Assembly: GCA_023105745.1 (NCBI GenBank)
Contig: JALGQZ010000009.1
Span: 47,893,967-47,957,966 of the forward strand
Direction: 5' to 3'
DNA length: 64,000 nt
DNA from: Austropuccinia psidii
Taxonomy: Eukaryota; Basidiomycota; Pucciniomycetes; Pucciniales; Sphaerophragmiaceae
A program made the translations under genes and the position numbers. The notes under the pieces are model-generated. The model ran no database searches. It had not been told where the DNA came from and worked only from the letters and a program-made list of their open reading frames with translations. This document shows positions 46,150-56,575 of the stretch, piece by piece (the first letter of the stretch is position 1; every line of letters begins with the position of its first letter).

Positions 46150-47166
46150 ACAAAGATTGGAAATCTTTGACAAGATCAGGACAATTCTTGAGGTTTTTGG
46201 CTGGTTCTTAAGTGGATCTTTCTGGGTCTTGACTGAAACCTTTCCAATCCACCAGATACCATGATTTTCTTCTCTTGAGCTTTGAATCCAGTACTTGAGA
46301 GACTTCCCATTCCTCTTCTTCTTCAATGGTTATTGGAGGAGGAGGCTCTTGATGCCAATTTGGGAATGTTGATGTCTTGACTGGTTCCAGAAGGGAAATA
46401 TGGAAGACTAGGTGGATGGATTTCCATTGAGGTGGTAAGAATGAGTACTGACTTTCTTCAAGATTGGAAAAGGACCCAACCATATTTCAGACAGTTTTAT
46501 GGTGGGTCTGGTTGATTTGATGTTCTTGGAAGAAAGCCATACCATGTCACCAGGATTGAAAACAGGTGGACTTGCTCTACTTTTATCTGCATACCTCTTA
46601 AGCCAGTTTATGGCAACTTCAAGTTCTCTCTTGACATCTTGCTGTACTGATTGGATTTTTGTTGATACCTTTCCAGCAGGAGTGTCTTGAGTGATGTTAA
46701 CTGAGTCAAATTGTGGATCTCTTCCATAAACAGTGAAAAACGGGGATTGCTTGGTTGAAGAGTGATCAGAATTATTGTAGGCAAGTTCAGCCAGAGGGAG
46801 CCAGGTGTTCCAATCATCTTGATGATAACTGACATACATCCAAAGGTATTGTTCTAGTATCTGATTTACCCTCTCTGTCTGTCCATCAGTTTCTGGATGG
46901 TAAGCAGTTGACAAATCTCTTGAAATCTTGAGCTGCTGACAATGATTGGTCCAAAAGGAAGAAACAAAAAGGGAACCTCTATCACTGACAATGCTCGAAG
47001 GAAGGCCATGCTTTGAAAAGATATGCTTGATGAATAAATGGGCCAAATCTAGTAAAGTGATTGAAGACATTGTTGGAATAAAAACCTCCATTTTTGAGAA
47101 TCTGTCCACTATGACAAGGATTGAGTCAATTGAGTTGGACAATGGCGGTTGAGTGATAAAGTCCAT
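46150..47166 (-). pseudogene. Family-B integrase core and chromodomain
   Basis: The frame 46408-47166 (252 codons) reads [26 protein letters not shown] (first D), SKHGLPSSIVSDRGSLFVSSFW (second D), [23 protein letters not shown] (E), and then FNPGDMVWLSSKNIKSTRP and IWLGPFPILKK. So the DDE triad is intact. A small frameshift near 46450 moves to 46208-46483 with PPQWKSIHLVFHISLLEPVK and a chromodomain start EEEEEWEVSQVLDSKLKRRKSWYLVDWKGF, whose end is again shifted near 46200. It belongs with the upstream pol across a TGA at 47248-47250. Integrases of this clade use the chromodomain to select heterochromatin. Confidence 0.88.
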
Positions 47167-47247
47167 TGAAAGACAAATCCAAGGACCATTTGGAATTGGA
47201 AGAGGTTTGAGGAGTCCAAACTTCTTATAATGTATATTCTTGTTTCT

Positions 47248-48303
47248 TGATCACTTTTGACAGGATGAGACATAATCCTTGATGAATTGAGTCATGCCGG
47301 ACCAGTGGAAATCCTGCGTGACACGTTTGAGAGTATTCTCTTGGCCAGGGTGTCCAGCTAGAGGAAAATCATGACACTTTTGAAGAATTCTGAGTTGGAT
47401 TGTGGGGTCATTTGGGACTACCACCCGATCTTTGTAGAGAAGAAGCTGGGAAGAGGAATCAAGAGAATAATACTTAATGGATTTACCTTTGCCCAATTCT
47501 TCAAGGGTACTTCTGTACTGAGAATCTTGCCATAATTTCTTGTGAATTGAGTCAATCAAATTTGAAAAGGATTCCACCTTGACTGCAAAATACCTTGAGG
47601 GTTGAACTTCATCCTGCTTGATGAGCAGATGAAAGTTCATTGGATTCTTGCTGATGAAATCCTCCCCCCTCTCCGGATAAATGCCGTCCTGACGTGATAA
47701 GGCATCCGGAAGAGTAGCTAAGTGGCCAGGGCAGTAAGTGATTGGGAAATGAAATTCAGAAAGGAATTCCACCCAACAGGCTTGACGGCGAGTAATGACT
47801 TTTGATGACATGAAGTATTGAAGGGAAGAGTTATTGGTGAGAACTTCAAAAGGGGAAGAAAGAGACAGGAGAAAAGCCCTCCAGCACTTGAGAGCCCAGA
47901 CTATGCCAAGCAGTTCCTTGTCATGAATCTCATAGTTGAGTTTTGCTGGGATAATCTTGTGGCTGTTGAATGCAATGGGATGTTTTCCTGACTCAGTACA
48001 GCACCCAAGGCATAATTGGATGCATCGGTCTCTACAATGGTGGGTAGAAAAGGATTGGAGCAGTGGTGAAAGCCTCTTTGAGCTGGTGAACCTAACTAAG
48101 AGCTTCCTCATTGAGGGGGAAACAGGAATCTTTCTTGAGTGAACAGATCTTTTTTGAATAATTGTTGATGAAACAGTGGAAGAAATTGGCAAAGCCAAGG
48201 AAGGATTGAAGAGCCTTGAGGTTTCGTGGAGGTGGCCAATTGCGAATCTGCTGGACTTTTGCTTGGTCCATCTTGAGGCCTTTAGAAGAAACAACATAAC
48301 CAA
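47248..48303 (-). pseudogene. Family-B RNase H, connection and integrase zinc finger
   Basis: A 350-codon frame in the same register as the integrase core and divided from it by one TGA (47248-47250) in the CQK..SRNKN linker. Readable parts: PFLPTIVETDASNYALGAV appears only across a shifted junction, then SGKHPIAFNSHKIIPAKLNYEIHDKELLGIVWALKCWRAFLL, QYFMSSKVITRRQACWVEFLSEFHF, GHLATLPDALSRQDGIYPERG and HDFPLAGHPGQENTLKRVTQDFHWSGMTQFIKDYVSSCQK, the HHCC zinc finger. The first ~100 codons are out of register with RNase H, so an indel lies near 48000-48060. RNase H removes the RNA template during cDNA synthesis. Confidence 0.85.
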
Positions 48304-48553
48304 GATACTCTACACTAGAAACATGAAATAGGCACTTGGAAGCCTTAACAAAAAGACTATTGGCTCTAAGTCTGGAAAGAACAGTGGACACATGAGTGAC
48401 ATGTTCTTCCTCAGATTTGGAAAAGACCATAATGTCATCCAAATAGACCACAACATAAACATTGAGAAGATCTTGAAAGATATCATTGAAAAGATTCTGA
48501 AAAGAGTCAGGAGCATTGGTGAGCCCAAATGGCATAACCAAGTACTCAAAACT
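48092..48553 (-). pseudogene. Family-B reverse transcriptase fragment
   Basis: The element strand reads SFEYLVMPFGLTNAPDSFQNLFNDIF, then VYVVVYLDDIMVFSKSEEEH with an intact YLDD catalytic box, then SKCLFHVSSVEYLGYVVSSKGLKMDQAKVQQIRNWPPPRNLKALQSFLGFANFFH. It is cut on its N-terminal side by the solo LTR 48554-52415: codons for SF are split at AAACT, and the preceding TAT GGC is found at 52421-52427. A frameshift at about 48100 separates it from RNase H. Confidence 0.88.
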
Positions 48554-51500
48554 TGTAAGGTTTGACTATGAAACAATAAGTAAAAATTACTAATATTTTA
48601 CTTATTGTACTATGAATGTCCTTATAAATGAAATAAATAAAAATAATTATAATAAGAAAGAATTATTATAATTATGGCATAAAAATAATCATATTATTAA
48701 ATAAATATGATACTATAATTTATATTATAAAATATAATATAATGAAATAAATATATTAATATAAAATAATTAATATACTTAATGGCACTTTATTATTGTT
48801 ACAAACAAATAATAAAAGCATAAAAAATTGTTTTTCTTATTAATAAAAAACAATTGATAACAATAATATTACCAACATTAAAGTTATAAATTAATATAAA
48901 CACTATTTATATTAATTAAAGAATTATTAAAGTAATAATAAAGAAAAAATTATTATAATAAGAGAAAACAACCTACTTTTAATACTTAATATAATAATTT
49001 TGAGATATTCTACGCCAAAAAATGTAAATACAACTTATCTAAACTGTATTTACATCAAAAATAGAGAAAATTTTAAATATTCTTGATTTTTACGTGGAAA
49101 TGAGATTTTATAGAGATTTTTAGCAAAAACAATTAAATAAATGAGTTAATCACGTCAAAATTGATTATTATAATAAGATTATCTTTGGTCTTTAATAATA
49201 TAAGGGTTTTATATATAAAGAGTAAAGATATTACCTTTTAATTTTATTGATTTAATGTTTTTGATGCGTCTGAGGAAAAAACAAAGTGAAAAGAGCTCTA
49301 TTTATAGTAAATACCTCCCTCTTAGAGTCCAACAGGCTTCTAGTAGACGTTTACTGATCATATCCACTGGAATTGATCAATAATTTAAGGTTTGGTGATG
49401 ATTACATCATGATCAAACCATATTACATCATTATTAAGCCATTATTTAGAGTTATCACTTTACCTCTAAGTTTGATGACGTCAAAGGCTTGGAAGAACCC
49501 CAAAATTTGTGTATTTTATTAGTTTTAATCATAAACTAATAGTATTCACCAATATTATCACTCATATTGTGGAACTCCTTTTAGTGTGGGATTGGATAAG
49601 GCAGTCCTTGAGGGGGAAATCACAGGTAAACAGTTTTGAATTGCTGAAATAATCCTGTAACCAAGGGTGCTAATGGTGTTTTAGCTGCCCCTCTGAATAT
49701 ACTAAACAATCTCCCTACAGAGCTCACAAATCAATATTTAAGATTGTGGCTTTACAACTAGAGAAGACTTTTCAGCAGTCTCTATCAGACCTATTCAATA
49801 ATCAGACTAATGATAAAATAATAATAATTTTAAATAATAAATTTGTAGGTGATTTCAAGATGATAAGATAATAATTGAGTAGATAAATAATAGATATAAT
49901 AGTACTGAGTGGTGATTTTAAGTTGTTTTCTTTGTTGAAGGTATTTTGTTTAATGGATAATAGCTCAATATGAGAGAATTTTAGTAATAGTGATAATATA
50001 ATAATATTGTTTGATATTTTAAATAAGTGTAATTGATAAATAGTTTTGATAATATGTTAAATATATATTTTGTGATAATAATAATAGTGATATGGATTTT
50101 CTTCTAGTGAGAAGAGTATAATATAAATACTTTGTTGAGTATGAGTATTTCACTAATAGATGAATTTATAATATAGGCAGACCTACTGTTAACTACAGCT
50201 ATATATAAATCACTTTTAATGTAATGTAATAATAATAATAATAATATCTAGATTAACCTACTAGTAAGGGATGAATAATTATTCTCCTTCTTGGTATATA
50301 ATTATTTGCATGAGGAAAGAGGAGAAAATGAGAGAGAGAGGCCTCCTTTTATGTTGTGAGAAGTACCCATGGGCTCTCCATGTAAAGTTTTATTCTTGCC
50401 CTTGAGGTAATTTTGCTGGTGTAGATTTTTTGTAACAAAAGTCAGATGACCTATCTGCTAAACTGTATTAGTAATCTTGCACAGCCTTGAGAGATTAATG
50501 CTAGTGTGTAAAATTGAGAATGGTGTCATATGACTGAAATATTTTTTCCATTTGTTTGGTCAAAATGAAGGTTGAGATGTTTTCCTTGGTGGGGATTTTT
50601 GATAAAAATATCAGGTGACTTCTCTTTTGCACTGCTTTAGTCAGCTTGCATAGCCTTGAGGAATTAATGCTGGTGAGTTAAGGATGAAGGTGGTGTCATG
50701 TGAATAAGCCCCTGTATAATTTGTTTGTAAGATTAATTTAGTTCCAGGTGATCATGCTGTGTAATGTGGGGATATCTTCTTGAGTTTTAATTCTTGATTA
50801 CTGTAATTGCTGTGTGGTTTACAGTTTTAGTGTATTCCCCTTGCATGCAGCTAGTTGAAATTGAATTGAGTTGTATTTGATGACCCTGAGGCTGTGTACT
50901 GTACAGATCATATGCATGTGGACTGCATAAGTCTTATTTGGGCTCCTGTATTGTTGTGTAATTTTTAAGTTTTCTTTTTTTTTAGTGGATTTTCCTGTAT
51001 TGAATTGGATTGGATACTGTCATATGATCCTTGTGTCACATGAACTGTATTTGGTTACTGTAATTGTTGGTAATATAGTCTTCTTGAGGGATTTAGAGTG
51101 GATATAATGTTACAATGTTACTTTTCCCATGTAATTTTGAGTTTCTGTATGTATTAAGCCTATTGTTGATCATGTAAGCCTTATATATAAGTTCTATTGT
51201 GTAACTCCATAAGATTGGACTCCTCTATTATTCATTTAATTATAAAAGTATATTGAATATTTCAATTCTGACTACCAAATCTTCCATTCCTCCCTACTGT
51301 TGATGTTATTCCTGGGTTTTGTGTGATTTAAGCATGTCCTTTGAGTGGTGACTTCCTGAATTAGTCATTGGGATCTTGATTTTCCAACTTTTAAATTTCC
51401 AAAAAATTTCTTGAAACTGGTAAAAAGGTATGGAATACCACAATATGACTGTTAAACTTAATTTGAGGTTACAGTGAGTGATCATAGATGATTAAATTAA

Positions 51501-52415
51501 GCTCAAACTTTGATCCTTAATACCTTTGGAGATTTACACGCTACAGCACTTCAGAGAGTGAATTCTAATAGCTTGGCATAGCCTTATTATGCTGCCAAGA
51601 GCATTTCATTACATTATCAAAACTCTATTTTCGATGATTTTTCTTGTAACTCATCTTTTCTGTTGAAATTTAATATTTTAAACTTCAAACTATGATTTCA
51701 AGGGGTTATACCTTGAATATTATAATAAAAAATACATCATTCTTCACAAATCAACTAGTAGAATCCAACTGTTTACTTTTTTTCAAGTTTGGACTACTTT
51801 CACAACAAAGTGGTCAACAGCTCTGTTGATTTTAATCAATAATTCCTTACAGGTTTTAACCTTGTTTATAGCTTGTTGAATAAACTTCATTTCTGTATTC
51901 CTACAGTAATTACGTGATGACTTTACTTTTGGTTCATCACTCTATCATGCGTAATTCAAGAGATATTAGCTAAAATCCTTGAATATATGTGTTGACCAAA
52001 AAAGTGCATATATTCAGGTCAATTCCTTAAGTATTGATTTTGAGGCTTAGCTTCTTAATTGATTTATATGTGTAATTTTATGGAGAACCCAATGGTACCA
52101 TTTATTTTACATGTTGTTTCATTGGCCTTTGAAATAAATAAGGATTTGTGTTTTTTATAAGGTATTATTACTTATAACTTATTAAATATTGACTTTACAG
52201 ATATGCCATAAAAATGGTATATGTGTATTTTACCATGGGGAATCCAATTGTATAATTTATTTCACATGTTTATTCATTGGGTTTTAATTTAAACCAAGTT
52301 TTATGCCAATTTATGGTATTTTTGTAGCTTTAAGGTAATTATTTTTAATGTATAATTATATTACATATTTTTTGTGACCTTTTTCGGGTATGTGGTCATA
52401 TCTCAAAGGTTCACA
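48554..52415 (-). repeat. Solo family-E LTR with AAACT duplication, carrying a 1.9-kb insertion
   Basis: Plus-strand ends are TGTAAGGTTTGACTATG and CAAAGGTTCACA. AAACT at 48549-48553 recurs exactly at 52416-52420, and joining the flanks restores the RT reading LQYGSFEYLVMPFG of the host element. Without the insertion 49568-51442 the LTR is about 1.98 kb. Its blocks match the reverse complement of 14543-16313 and 28004-29692. Confidence 0.92.
49568..51442. repeat. 1,875-bp insertion with TGTGG..CCACA ends inside the solo LTR
   Basis: The family-E LTR is collinear with its relatives up to 49567 and again from about 51443. The inserted DNA starts TGTGGAACTCC and ends GGAATACCACA, so it has TG..CA ends and a 5-bp terminal inverted repeat. 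Flanks CATAT and ATATG share ATAT, a 4-bp duplication. It contains no ORF, (AAT)-rich runs at 50220-50245 and a G+T-rich part 50390-51200. It is most likely a solo LTR of an unidentified family; a non-autonomous DNA element is possible. Confidence 0.6.
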
Positions 52416-52526
52416 AAACTGCCATATTGTAACAACCATCCATCAGGGGTAAGGGTATTCATTCATACACCCACTCAAGAATCACCAATCAGCAGATCCA
52501 GCACTTGTATCAGCATTCAGTTTCAG

Positions 52527-53956
52527 TGTCAGGATGATACTACGATAAAGGTATAACTAGGCTAATTACAACTTTAACTGTGTATGTGACACGGCAAAAA
52601 ATGATTTTAAAAAAGATTTATAAGAGTTTATAATGAGATAAAAGGGTTCTACTATTGAGAAATAGTGGTGGTGAGCGCTATTGAGAACCCTGGGTGCAGG
52701 CTTTATCTGTTGGATTACAATAATAAAGTCTACAATAATTAAAGATTATAATTATACCTGATTATTTAGCCAAGAGTAAAACTGTTTTTGACAGTTTACT
52801 ACGTAGGTTATTCAAGAGCAGGATGAGGAGAGGTTTTTGGCTGTGAAAAGCCCTCCTTTTATCCTGAAATTGAGGTGGAAAGGCTGCTAGACCTTTCCAC
52901 GTAGAGGAAGTGAAGATTTTTCACTCTCTATGACAGGCTTGTGGTTTGCAAACAGCCTGTATACTCTGTATTGGGCTCAGATGTGGTTTTAAAACCACAT
53001 CTGGGCAGTTTTCACCAATACAGGGTGAAAGTTTCATCTGGGGACCTCACAGCCTGATTCTGACGTGTATGACGCGTAGAATGCTGTACAGAAACGGTAT
53101 GGGACCCCAGTATTGACTGAAATATGAGGTATTGAAGTAAAAACATGCTTCTTCGTCTATTTGACACCTCATATTCATGGTTATGGGATATTACCCCATG
53201 GTAAGGCTGTATATGACAGCAGGTGGGATTTTGACCTTAAAATGGTCATACCTCTGTCAGTTTTTGAGATATCAAGCTCAAAGTTGGTTCATTGAATAGC
53301 TCTATATGAGCTCTACACAATGGTACCCAACTTGACATGGTTATCATTAAATATGGCAAAGTTATCCCATGTACAAGTATTTTTATACATTGGCGTGGTT
53401 TGGGCAAAAGCTGTATTAAGCTTGTTTGGCCAATAACTTTTGTTGTAGTTGAGCTATGAGGAAATTGATTGCACCATCAGATAGCCCTGATTGTGCTCTT
53501 TTCAAAAAGACCCCACTTCAGGTATCTCACACTAAATCTGTAAAAGTTAGATGAGAGGTGAATGTTTTGTTCACCCTTATTTGGTCTGAATTTGACCATA
53601 GCTCAAGTAATACTGGTGCTAGCTCAGTTTGGCTGGTATCATTGGATATCCCTGGCTTAGAGCTTCATTTTGAGTACCCATTTGATGGGTTTAAGCGTCT
53701 CCTTCTAGATTTTAGATGAGAGGTGAAAATTAAGGTTTATGCTCAGCAATAACTTTGAGCAGGAATAACTTTGTTATTTCTTGTCCTATGGTGATGGGAC
53801 TTATATTTTCAGGAAGAGGTGAGTTTCCTCTTTCGTTTGATACCTTTTGAGCTAGTTTGGCTCAGCTCCATGCTTTGGTGGTATTTTGGCTATACCATTG
53901 GTTTATGGTATTTTGGCTGTCATGCTTGTGCTCTGGTTTTGAGTCACAGGCTGACA
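52527..53956 (-). repeat. 3' LTR of element C
   Basis: 1,430 bases, TGTCAGGATGATAC to CACAGGCTGACA on the plus strand. It holds a 26-bp perfect palindrome at 52978-53003 (arms CAGATGTGGTTTT and AAAACCACATCTG) and TGAGTCA at 53940-53946, 10 bases from the LTR end. Confidence 0.96.
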
Positions 53957-53979
53957 TACCCTCCCTCTAAAAAAGGCTC
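53957..53979 (-). other. Polypurine tract of element C
   Basis: Minus-strand CTTTTTTAGAGGGAGGGTA ends directly at the 3' LTR. Its layout equals that of element A (CTTTTTTTAGGGGGAGGGAA). Confidence 0.75.
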
Positions 53980-53980
53980 A

Positions 53981-54313
53981 TCATTGATGAGACTGTTCAG
54001 TCCTCCTAGAGGCTCTGAATCTCCTTAAATGAAGGTTCCCATCTGGTATGGCATCCTCTGCCAACCATTTGTCTTTGTCAGCTGTCTGGTTCTTGAATCT
54101 GACTAGATATTGTCTCTGGTCCTTCCCATTGATTCTGATCTTTCTGGCCCTGATGATTTTACTCACAGGTCCAGGAGAGTCCTCTACCTCCACTATTTCT
54201 GGTGGAGTGGTGTGCTTCTTCCTGGAGGGGAGTTTATCCTCCTCTGTTTGGAAGTATGGCTTAACCAGGCTCACTGGAAAGACTGGGTGTTTCCTAGAAA
54301 ACTCCTCAGTGAG
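53981..54313 (-). pseudogene. C-terminal tail of family-C Pol (chromodomain-like)
   Basis: In register with the integrase frame but separated from it by a stop at about 54311-54313. It reads LTEEFSRKHPVFPVSLVKPYF, IVEVEDSPGPVSKI, then RQYLVRFKNQTADKDKWLAEDAIPDGNLHLRRF, a chromodomain-like fold that closes Pol, and ends RRTEQSHQ at a stop at 53981. The tail probably helps place integration. Apart from the one stop it is intact. Confidence 0.82.
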
Positions 54314-56575
54314 CTAGACCTCTACTGCATTCTTCCCTATCAACTTAATGATAGTGAAGGGCCCTACAAATGAGTCTCTCATTTTCTTGGGTCCTTTGAG
54401 ATTGTTAAAGTTCAGTGTAGACACTAACACCTGGTCCCCTTCCTTGAAGTCAGGTTCCATATGTGATTTGTCCCACCTTTGCTTATTATACTCTTTGGCC
54501 TCAGCTATGCATTTGGCAGCAGTATCACAGGCTTTCTTCCACATATCATGGAAGTCTTTGGCTGTGGGGTGGATGGTCAGAAGATTTTTCTTCAAGTGAT
54601 CCACAGGTAACAGGGGATTCCACCCTTTCTCTACCAGTGCAGGTGTTTTTCCTGTGGTAGAGATGCCATAGGCACAGAACCTCCTGAGGATGTCCTCCAT
54701 TGTTTGGATCATCCTCTCAGCTAGGCCATCTGTTTGTGTATGGTAAGCTGTGGAAAAAGCAAGCTTGGTGCCAAGCATGTCATATAAATTGGTCCAAAAT
54801 TCAGATGTAAATTTTGGGTCCCTGTCACTAATTATGATCTTAGGGACTCCACAGGTGGATATGATGTTATTCCAAAATAACAGAGCAGTGTCCATGGCTG
54901 TGTCCTCTTTATGGCATGGTAGACATCTCATGCTCTTGCTGAACCTATCAACTATGATTAAGCAGGCATTGTAGTTTTCTTTGCCTCCTTGGACAAGTCC
55001 TGTGACCCAGTCCATGTTGATGGTTTCCCATGGGTGTTTGGGTTCTTCTATGTGTTGAAGCAACCCATATTTCTTCCCATGTTTTCTATTTTCCTTTTGG
55101 AATCTTTCACAAGTGTTGATGTATTCACTCAACTCTTGCTCCCACTTGGGCCACCAAGCTGTGCTTGCTACCCTCTCCTTAGTCCTGTCCTCACTCATGT
55201 GTCCCATGTAGGGGCAGTCATGGCATTCCTGCAGGATTAAAGAGATGTGGTCTCTGTCTATCACTGTGAGTGCACTGGTGTGCTTGTCTCTGTGATAAAT
55301 CAGGCCATCTATAAGGAAGAATTTATTGTCCTTATAGGCCCTCAACCAGGGTTCCTCCAGCTGGGTTTCCAGTTCTGGGCTCCTGTATTTTTGTTGAAGG
55401 AGTTGGAGTAGTATGCTACACTGTTTGTGTTTAGCATAAGATTTCAGTACTGCATTGAAGAATTCATTGTGCAGTTCTGAGGAACTTATCCCCAGTATGG
55501 GGGTTTCTGTCCCTTCTGAATCAGTGTTTCCACTGTCAAGGGTACCACTCCCTGGTGCCCATTCAGAGAATCTGAAGTTCTTCTTCCTATCTATTTCCAT
55601 AAAATGGATAGGAATTTTTGCAGCAACTTCAGGGTCATAAGCTGGATTGCTTTTGACATTGTCCAGTGGCCATCTGCTAAGGCCATCTGCATTGGTATGG
55701 CTTTTACCTTCCTTGTATATGATGGTCATGTTCCCTCTATACTCCTGGATGGCTATTTGCCATCTCAGCATGTGTCTATTAGTAGTCTTCATGTTTAGTA
55801 AAGACTTCAAGGCTGTGCAGTCTGTGTAGACTTCAAAGACTGCACCCTCCAAATAGTAATGGAGTTTTTCTAGAGCCCAGACTAGACATAAACATTCTGT
55901 CTGGGTGGCCCCATACCTGGCTTCTGAATCTTTCAGCTGCCTGGAGATGTAACATATTACACCTTCTCTTGGTTCACCATCCACAATTTGTCTTTGGTGA
56001 AGGGCTGCTCCCAAGCCTTGGCTGCATGCTGCATCTATATATAACTTGAATGGTAGTTCAAAGTCAGGCAAGATGAGCACAGGTGCATTTGTGAGTTCAT
56101 ATTTGATCCTCTCATATGCATCCCTCCTTTCCTTGGTTATTTCAAAAACTACATCCTTTGAGCATAACTTGTATAAACTACTGGTTATGTGGGCAAAGTT
56201 TTTGATGTGGTTTCTATAGTAGCTGGCAAATCCAAGGAAAGATTGCATCTCTTTGATGTTCTTTGGTACTGGCTTTTGCAGTACTGCTGCTACTTTGTTC
56301 TGGTCAATTGCCAGACTAAGGCCTGAGACTTTGTATCCTAGAGCTAGTAGCTCTTGTTGGCCAAAATTACACTTTTTGAGTGAAATTTTCAGATTGATGG
56401 GTGTACATTTACTTAGCACTCTGTCTATGTATTGTACATGGTCTTCCCATGTCTCTGAGTATATAATGATATCATCAATGTATACTACCATCCAGCCTTC
56501 CATTATTTCTTCTTGAAATATGGTGTCCATCATCCTTTGGAAGTGGGCTGGTGCATTATTGATGCCAAATGGCAT
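54314..56575 (-). pseudogene. Family-C reverse transcriptase (C-terminal), RNase H and integrase
   Basis: A 753-codon frame: [31 protein letters not shown] with an intact YIDD (residues ~34-37), [26 protein letters not shown], and RNase H from [17 protein letters not shown] with [13 protein letters not shown]. Then the integrase: zinc finger [17 protein letters not shown], where CERCQK has become CERFQK so one zinc ligand is lost. The core has [23 protein letters not shown] and [13 protein letters not shown], so D, D and E remain. Just after FCAYG (about residue 637, 54660-54666) nearly 30 residues are missing in frame compared with element A. It joins the upstream part by a frameshift at 56576-56590. 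Confidence 0.93.

Noticed and set aside
46018..46326. 102-codon minus frame (MKKKRNGKSLKYW..)
   Set aside because: Overlaps the chromodomain codons out of frame; partly the true frame after a shift, so not a separate gene.
49568..51442. MITE or hAT-type DNA transposon
   Set aside because: The terminal inverted repeat is only 5 bp with TG..CA and there is no 8-bp duplication; a solo LTR fits better.
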